Assembly: GCA_039621445.1 (NCBI GenBank)
Contig: CP154954.1
Location: 73,164,308 to 73,228,307, forward strand
Direction: 5' to 3'
DNA: 64,000 nucleotides
From: Euglena gracilis
Taxonomy: Eukaryota; Euglenida; Euglenophyceae; Euglenales
The translations under genes were made by a program, and so were the position numbers. Position 1 is the stretch's first letter. Every line of letters begins with the position of its first letter. Shown here in pieces: positions 58,281-64,000 of the stretch. The notes below the pieces were generated by a model. The model was not told the origin of the DNA, searched no databases, and saw only the letters and a list, made by a program, of their open reading frames with translations.

Positions 58281-58530
58281 GTCGCTCCCTCCACCGGACC
58301 TTGACCACTTCGCCTCAGCTAGCAACGCACAAACCACCAACTTTTACTCGGAAGCTTCCTCCGTCCTCAACAGAGCCTGGAGCCATCTGGGCTTCCTTTG
58401 GATCAACCCACCCTTCTTACCCCTGGTCTTCAAAAAAGTCCTGCACGAACGACCGCACGCGTTGGTTCTGTTCCCTCTCAGCCAGGCTCCATGGTTCACC
58501 CACCTCACCACCGCCGCCACAAGACTTTGA
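58281..58530 (+). pseudogene. NPPF-type (Dam-like) domain fragment
   Basis: Encodes Asp-His-Phe-Ala-Ser ... Asn-Ala-Gln, then Leu-Trp-Ile-Asn-Pro-Pro-Phe (58,396-58,416), then a hydrophobic strand with Pro-His-Ala-Leu-Val-Leu-Phe and Pro-Trp-Phe, ending at TGA 58,528. Same block order as the domains in A and C. It directly precedes the 60-bp repeat that also occurs at 51,583, so it probably belongs to the YR element, where a methyltransferase domain is usual. Confidence 0.65.
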
Positions 58531-58587
58531 AAGGCACTGGAGGGATAGTAGAGGGTATCTTTGATGCCTAATTGCCTGTCGCGGATC
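58528..58587 (+). repeat. 60-bp direct repeat, right copy
   Basis: See 51,583-51,642. Its first bases overlap the TGA of the NPPF-domain ORF. Confidence 0.7.
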
Positions 58588-59858
58588 TGGCGATCAGGGA
58601 TCGTAGGTTTCTGAAAAGTGGATTTAAGCGCGCACTTAGCAGTTTTTTGCGCAACTTTTAAAAATGGTCTTTTGGGTGCTCCCCCCCCCCCTAGACCGTT
58701 GACGACCCCCAACGGTCTACAGGAGACGACCCCTGTCCCGGAGACGGCTGAAAGTTCGAGGGGGGACACTCGAATGGAAGTGGGGGACGCCCTGCCAAGT
58801 ACGAACCCTAAGGATATTAAGCCCGTATGGGAGCGTGATTGGGGGGAAGCATATTCCCGATGCCCCACATGGAAAGAAAAATGGGAGGATACCAAAGGTG
58901 GTTAAGTTTGGCCAAAAAGCTATAAAGTCATGAACGGCCAACTGTTTTTCGAGGAAAGGTTGTGTGCGCCTGAAAGTTTCCAACCCTTGGTGATTCAAGA
59001 AAATCACGAGTTTTTGGGGCACGTTGGCCCGTAAAAAGTTTTAACCGGGATTAACCGGTGCCAAGTTGGCTAAGGAAATGGTGAAAAATCAGTGGAGGCC
59101 TTTTGGGGTTCCCCCGGTCATCTCAAGTGACCAAGGGAGCCATTTCACAAGCACTTGGTGGAAAAACATGTGTGCACTTTTGGGGACTAGGCAAGCGTAC
59201 TCCCAAGCATACCACCACCAAGCAAACGGGAGGGTTGAGAGAGCCGGACAACAGGTAATGGAGGTGTTGAGAAAATTGTACGTGGATGAAAAATTTAATT
59301 GGGTTGAAGCTTTACCCCAAGTTTTGGACCGAATTCACGACGTAAAGGAGGAAAAGTTCAGCCCATATGAAATTTTGCATGGAAGGGAAAGACCACTGGC
59401 AGGGGTACCCTACCAACCACCCAAAGAATGTGAGGAGTTGGTGGAGTTTTTCCGAAGGATGCAAGTTATTGATGGGAGGGTGGCTAGGATACTCAACAAA
59501 AAGCATGAGGAGGAGGTGGCAAGGGTAAATAAAGGGAGGAAAGAAATGGAACCCCTAAAGGTGGGCATGATGCTTTGGTGTAGGAGACCCGAAGGGTCGG
59601 GTGAGAAGCTTGACTCTAGGTGGGTGGGACCTGGGGTCGTGAGAGTGGGAGGTGGAAAAAATTCTAAGACACCGAAAAGGAAAAGATGGAAAATGGCAAT
59701 TTTTGACCAAGTGGGTCGGATATGAGGACGGGGAGGAGCCTTGGGAACCGGCAGGAAATTTCATTCACAGATTCAGTGGGGAATTTGTAAGATATTGCCG
59801 TGAGAAAAAAGCGAAAATGGACATCATGTCCGAGCTTAAAATTGACTGTGGGCCATAG
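58588..59858 (+). pseudogene. Integrase and chromodomain of Ty3 element D
   Basis: 58,618-58,905 is the pre-integrase linker (Trp-Glu-Arg-Asp-Trp block as in C). The zinc-domain His pair is near 58,995-59,025, then an internal deletion removes its Cys pair and the first catalytic Asp. From 59,066 the second Asp (Ser-Ser-Asp-Gln-Gly-Ser-His-Phe) and the Glu (Asn-Gly-Arg-Val-Glu) remain. The chromodomain is in a shifted frame (59,652-59,858) with Val-Gly-Tyr and Glu-Pro-Trp-Glu-Pro. Confidence 0.75.
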
Positions 59859-60917
59859 GCTCTAAGGTGAGCCATAAGGCCCTGTCAAAGGCTCAACCGC
59901 GAGCCAAGTGGGAAGGCAAAGTGCATTTTTTAACCCAACACCAAAATTGAAAAGCCGGCTTTGCACGTCCGTGTGTATGTTTGTGCGCACACGCGCACGT
60001 GTGTGTGTGTGTGAATGGGAGAACGTACAGATGCAAGGAATTGCCAAGGAGAATTGAGAAAGGCAGAAAAAGGCGCCGCAAGGGGGCCGGGAGTGCGAAG
60101 GGGCACCCCAGTATGTTCGCCGTCCATTTCCTTTTTTTGCCGTTCGCTGTCCCTTTTCCCTTCCCCTCCCACCACCTTACCCCCGCGTCGCCGTCACGTC
60201 TCGCATACACACATGGCGGTGTTGTTAGGGTTTGTGGAGAAGGATTATTTTTCATTGATTCTTTGAGATGATGGATTACACTGTGGTTGGGAGTCCATGG
60301 TCACATTATGGGCCCCCACTCAGTTTGTTAAGGGGATAGAGTTTTTGACAAAAATCCCCCCGGCCCGAGGAGGGGGGGGGGGTTTGATTTTTTTTGGAAA
60401 AAATCCCCCGGCCCGAGGAGGGGGGGGGGGCTTGTTTTTTTGACAAAAATCCCCCCGGACCGAGGAGTGGGGGGGGGGCTTGATTTTTTGTCAAAAATCC
60501 TCCGGCCCGAGGGGGGGGGCGTTTGATTTTTTGACAAAAATCCCCCCGGCCCGAGGAAGGAGGGGGAATACCAAAATACCCCGACCCGTTGGAAAGGGGG
60601 GGGGGCAGATCTTGGTTAAGACCCTCATACCACCCGTGAGAAGCGGGGGGGGGGCAGATCTTGGTTAAGACCCTCATACCACCCGTGAGAAGCGGGGGGG
60701 GGGCAGCCAAATATTCATTGGTTGGTGAACCGAGTCTTTCCCAAAGGTTTGAAGGCACTTGAAAGCCATAGTCCCTGAATTTTGTTTCCCGTTTGGTTGG
60801 TTCAAGGGAGCACGTGTGGGACATAGGCTTTGGGTGAAGGAGTGCCAATTGGAGGAGTTCCGCCCTCTTTGTTGAGGAAGGGGGGGAGGCGAGTTTTTGG
60901 TGTCCGACTAAGGTCGC
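59859..60917 (+). other. 3' untranslated region of element D with tandem repeats
   Basis: Non-coding. Contains a short (GT)n at 60,000-60,013, an array of the 48-bp G-run unit (60,335-60,575, about five copies), and a 54-bp duplication (about 60,600-60,700, GCAGATCTTGGTTAAGACCC core). Confidence 0.6.
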
Positions 60918-60928
60918 AAGGGAGGGGG
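60918..60928 (+). promoter_or_regulatory. Polypurine tract of element D
   Basis: AAGGGAGGGGG abutting the LTR start TGTCGG at 60,929. Confidence 0.6.
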
Positions 60929-61146
60929 TGTCGGCCGCCGGCTTTTGCCGGCAGCCAAGAATTGCCAGAAAGCGCAAATTTCAAAGTCGCGGGTAAAAAC
61001 CAATCAGTTAAAAAAACCCGCGACAGAAATTGGGTGCGGGTCAAATTACTTTGATCTTTCAAATTCTGTTTTTTCACAGAACTTGAGGGGTTTTCCCCAT
61101 TATTTGGCAAAGAAGGAATACCTTGGTATTTAATTTGGACATTTGT
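60929..61146 (+). repeat. 3' LTR of element D, 5' portion, cut by element E
   Basis: 60,934-61,143 matches the start of F's LTR (25,710-25,892), which lacks about 28 bp. Here a 9-bp inverted repeat (60,986-60,994 with 61,016-61,024) encloses a CCAAT box. The match to F stops at 61,143, just before E. Confidence 0.65.
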
Positions 61147-61637
61147 TGTATCCGTGGGGCCTGCTCCTGAGTTTCCAGTTTCTCGGGGCCGGCACCCCTT
61201 TGCGTAGGATCTTTAACCCTGCCCAGGGTGTTTTCAATTCCCCTCGCGGCTTGTTTTAAAAATTGCATTTTCTTTTGTTTTTGAGGGTTTTTGGGGTGAA
61301 AACAGGTGGGTGGGTTGGCTCACACCTTTCCTTTGATAAAAAATCCACAAGCAATCCAGCAAGCAAATCCACAAATGCAGTACAAGCAAACCACAAAGTA
61401 AGAGTACCAAAGTCCAAACCAAGGGTAAGAGAATGATAGGTTCCAGATAATTGACCAGATAATTCTTGAACCACAAATTGACAGAGTGACAGACAGAGAA
61501 ACAGAGCCGTGCACAGGGACAGATGGAGTCACCTGATATTAATTCCTAATAAGATTTTCCTAATCCTAGCTGCAGAGTCATCAGGTTTGGTTGTGGAAGG
61601 TTATGTTGTTTTGGGCACCCAGCACCCCTGACTCACA
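61147..61637 (-). repeat. 3' LTR of element E
   Basis: On the - strand TGTGAG to ATACA, about 491 bp. The left edge is set by loss of match between D's and F's LTRs, the right edge by the purine tract. GATCCTACGC (- strand) lies at 61,202-61,211, about 60 bp from its end, as in C. Confidence 0.6.
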
Positions 61638-61650
61638 CTCCCCTTCCCGA
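61638..61650 (-). promoter_or_regulatory. Polypurine tract of element E
   Basis: TCGGGAAGGGGAG on the - strand, immediately before the LTR start. Confidence 0.6.
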
Positions 61651-62797
61651 AGGAGTTGTTTACAACTCTTCACGACTCCAACAGGAAGGGGTGCGGAGTG
61701 CACTCGTTGTGAGGAGGGGGCGAGCGGGGGGACCGTTGTGGTTCAGGGTCCCCCCCCCCTCAGGGGGCTGTGCCGTTCAGGTTCTTTTTCTGGCCAAGGG
61801 GGCTGGGTCAAACGTTCTCCTTTGGGCAATTGAGTTGTACGGGGTCTGGTGTGTTGCCCCCCCCCCCAGCCCGCCAAGGGCTGTTTGGCGTTGGGGGGGG
61901 GGGCAGGCGCCGTTGTGAACCAAGCGCCCGCCACGGTTAAAATTTTCAGGAAATTCTTATTCCCAGTCCAGGTGAGTTGTTTTGTCACGGTCAGGGTCCT
62001 AGACAGCCGTTTTTGGTTCGGTTAGCCAATACGGTGCCTGGGCTTGGTGTCTGTTCGGTGGGGGGTGGGTCCAGCTGGGGTCTTCAAGCCCCCCCCCCCA
62101 GGCCAAGCGGTCAGGCTCCGGCCGGGGACGAATTTTTATAAAATTCAGGTGCAAGCTGGGTTTCGGTTAAAAATCAGGCTGGGTCAAAGACAATGTTTTT
62201 TTTGTATTTTTGTTGTTTTTCTGGGGTGTAGGCTGGTTTGTGCGAGGACAGGTGTTGTGGAGGGTCCTCGCCCACCCCCCCCCCCCAGGCCGGTGGCCAG
62301 GGGTCGGCCAGGTCTGCGTTTTTGGGTCAAAGTCAGGTTCGCCTTCCACCGTTTGCCCAGTTTTGGCTGGCTGCTACGGTTGGGGTTGGGGGCTGTGTTT
62401 TGTTTTTTTTACAGGTAGGCTTGCCAGGTCCGGGGGGAAGGTTTGTTCTCCACGGGGGGGGTCCCAACCCACAACAACAACGATGAAGAATTGAAGAATG
62501 GATTGATTGGCTGTTGTGGGGCACTTGAGGTCGGTCAATTCGGGTCTGATCGGGTCTTGTACGGGACCGTTGGGCTGGTTCGAGTTGAGCTGACCAGCGG
62601 TTCAGGTTCAGGTGGGCTGGCCAGGGGGCCTGCCCAAGCCCGTTTTGTCGTTTTGAGTCAGGTAGGTTTTGTCACAGGTGTGTAAATTCAAATCAGTCGA
62701 GGTTGGTATGGGTGCTAGGGTTGGGGTTGGCTTTGGGGTCGTTCGGGGTGTCGAAGTGACGGTGTCTGTGAGGGGGCCCAGGGGTATGTGACATGTG
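61651..62797 (-). other. 3' untranslated region of element E
   Basis: Non-coding, with several C/G runs; no tandem array or gene recognised. Starts after the integrase stop at 62,798-62,800. Confidence 0.5.
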
Positions 62798-63991
62798 TCA
62801 CTCCATCCCATCAAGCAACTCTCTCACATCCACGGCCAAGTCCCGTTCTTTGCAGTATTGGACCACATCTTTGTTTGTTCGGAGGAAGAAATGGTTCAGG
62901 GGTTCCCACTGAGTATCAGATGGGTCCCAGTTTCTCCACTGAATCAAAAATTGAAATTTTCCGTCTTTTCTGCGGTGGTTCAGAACTTTTTCAACCTCCC
63001 ACTCGTCAGGTCCGACCTCCAACTCCTGTGCCTTGCCCGACCAAAAGTAAAGGGGGACAGAGGTTGTGTTGTAGAGGTCCTCCACGTGGAGTTTGAGTTG
63101 TGAGCGGTGGGCAGGTTGTCGGTTTCCGGGTCGAAGTTCCACCACGTAGGAGTGCTGTCCCACTCTTTCCAACACCACTGCAGGTCCTTTCCACTTCGGT
63201 TCGAGTTTGTCGGTACCAGGTTGTCTTTCGGGTTGATACCAGACTTTGGAACCAATTTCCAAGGCAGGTGGTTCTCTGCGTTTTTGGTTCACCGTTTCAG
63301 CCCGTTTACGCTGTTTTTCGTTCAGGACCAGGCTCACCCACTGGTCTTGTTCCTTCATCCTTTCCAAGAACGTTGAGGCCCCTTCCGCTTCCTTTTGTGG
63401 TTGGTATGGTAATCCCGCCAACGGTCTGTGCCTTCCAAACACAATTTCGCACGGTGACAATCCTGTTTCACCTGGGACGTCGTGTAGGGCCCTCAAGGCG
63501 TTCGGTAGGAGTTCAACCCAGGGTACCCCTTTTTCAGCAGCCAGTTTTGCCAGTTTTCGGAGGACTTGTTGACCCGCTACCTCAGCCCGTCCGTTGGCTT
63601 GGTGGTGGTATGCCTGCCTGTACGCCACACGGACCCCGTGGGCAGCACACAGTGTTTTCCACCAACCGGCTGTGAAGTGGGAACCCCGGTCGGAGCTCAC
63701 CACCGAGGGTATCTCGAAAATTACCCACTGTTTGTACATTTCTTTTCCGACCTTTTCTGCTGTGAGTCCCTTCGCCAGGTGGGGGGTTGCAACCATCCAC
63801 CCACTTAGCCTGTCCACACACAACGCCAACGTGTCGTATTTCTTCCCTTCAAAGGTCGTTTCAGGTAGTGAGAACAAATCGATGGCAACACTGTCCATCA
63901 GATGTGCAGGAATCGGTGTCGGTTCAATGGGGCACTTGTATGGGAGGTGGCTGGGTTCTGTTGCTTGGCAGGTTTCACACATGGTCATCAT
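62798..63991 (-). CDS. pol: Integrase of element E with C-terminal chromodomain (partial)
   Basis: 397 codons visible; the N-terminus continues off the window. Cys-x2-Cys of the zinc domain at the start, catalytic Asp in Val-Ala-Ile-Asp-Leu-Phe, Asp in Ser-Asp-Arg-Gly-Ser-His-Phe and Glu in Asn-Gly-Arg-Ala-Glu, all intact. Then Ile-Gly-Ser-Lys-Val-Trp-Tyr and a chromodomain-like end (Trp-Glu-Val-Glu-Lys-Val, Gln-Trp-Arg-Asn-Trp, Trp-Glu-Pro-Leu). Close in sequence to C's integrase. No break seen. Confidence 0.88.
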   Translation of the reverse strand: MMTMCETCQATEPSHLPYKCPIEPTPIPAHLMDSVAIDLFSLPETTFEGKKYDTLALCVDRLSGWMVATPHLAKGLTAEKVGKEMYKQWVIFEIPSVVSSDRGSHFTAGWWKTLCAAHGVRVAYRQAYHHQANGRAEVAGQQVLRKLAKLAAEKGVPWVELLPNALRALHDVPGETGLSPCEIVFGRHRPLAGLPYQPQKEAEGASTFLERMKEQDQWVSLVLNEKQRKRAETVNQKRREPPALEIGSKVWYQPERQPGTDKLEPKWKGPAVVLERVGQHSYVVELRPGNRQPAHRSQLKLHVEDLYNTTSVPLYFWSGKAQELEVGPDEWEVEKVLNHRRKDGKFQFLIQWRNWDPSDTQWEPLNHFFLRTNKDVVQYCKERDLAVDVRELLDGME

Positions 63992-64000
63992 TTTGCCTGT

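Larger units (their letters stand above)
61147..64000 (-). mobile_element. Ty3/gypsy chromovirus E, 3' part, extends beyond the window
   Basis: On the - strand: integrase with chromodomain, 3' untranslated region, purine tract, 3' LTR. The 5' part lies past 64,000. It is inserted into D's LTR. The integrase is intact within the window. Confidence 0.8.

Noticed and set aside
60000-60013. (GT)n run as a possible Z-DNA regulatory site
   Set aside because: Very short microsatellite with nothing around it to support a role.
61320-61532. Hydrophobic ORF as a small membrane protein
   Set aside because: It lies inside E's LTR and follows T-rich sequence; no conserved features.

Overview
The window is eukaryotic and consists almost entirely of retroelements nested in one another. 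I found no single-copy host gene, rRNA or tRNA. The evidence is Ty3/gypsy gag-pol modules with chromodomains, a tyrosine-recombinase (YR, DIRS-like) element, an initiator-tRNA-Met primer site, and an interstitial TTAGGG tract. A single-celled alga or other protist fits best, because cytosine methyltransferases inside Ty3 elements are known mainly from algae, but the species cannot be read from this sequence.

Layout. Element A (about 438-20,800, +) is a decayed Ty3 element: gag, protease, an NPPY-like domain, RT, RNase H, integrase, broken chromodomain, then a long extra ORF3 (12.67-19.42 kb). Three small LTR elements sit inside it: alpha (1065-2781), beta copy 1 (3242-5123, -) and gamma (14,922-16,469). 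Each has a 4-bp target duplication, and removing each one restores A's reading frame. B (20,891-25,585, -) is a 5'-truncated Ty3 pol whose ORF runs past the chromodomain into a membrane-spanning segment. F (25,705-48,130, +) is a coiled-coil gag element split by the 18.9-kb element C (27,541-46,403), which has near-identical LTRs, an iMet primer site, a triplicated 2.9-kb gag/pol segment and a pol carrying both an NPPY-type and a cytosine-5 methyltransferase domain. F ends at a telomere-repeat tract (48,136-48,226), and a related gag (F', 48.5-51.07 kb, -) converges on the same tract. A YR element Y (51.6-58.6 kb, mostly -) has a 2A-like peptide, zinc knuckle, YR, RT and RNase H, and is split by beta copy 2 (52,079-53,947). 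D (58.6-61.15 kb, +) is a Ty3 integrase plus 3' LTR, and E (61,147 to beyond the window end, -) is a Ty3 element inserted in D's LTR.

How the parts work together. The small alpha, beta and gamma elements encode no RT or integrase. In all three, the 11-12 nt just after the 5' LTR are the exact reverse complement of a site about 86-112 nt into the LTR, the arrangement used for Tf1-type self-priming. The first usable AUG after that predicted 5' end opens a single ORF with a Cys-x-Cys motif, an acidic middle and a basic tail. The polypurine tracts of alpha and beta closely match that of element C, which suggests a C-like element supplies the enzymes. The most notable observations are this self-priming small-element group, the dual-methyltransferase polyprotein, a clean 210-bp in-frame inversion between gag copies of C, and a dense set of short hairpins through the coding sequence of A.
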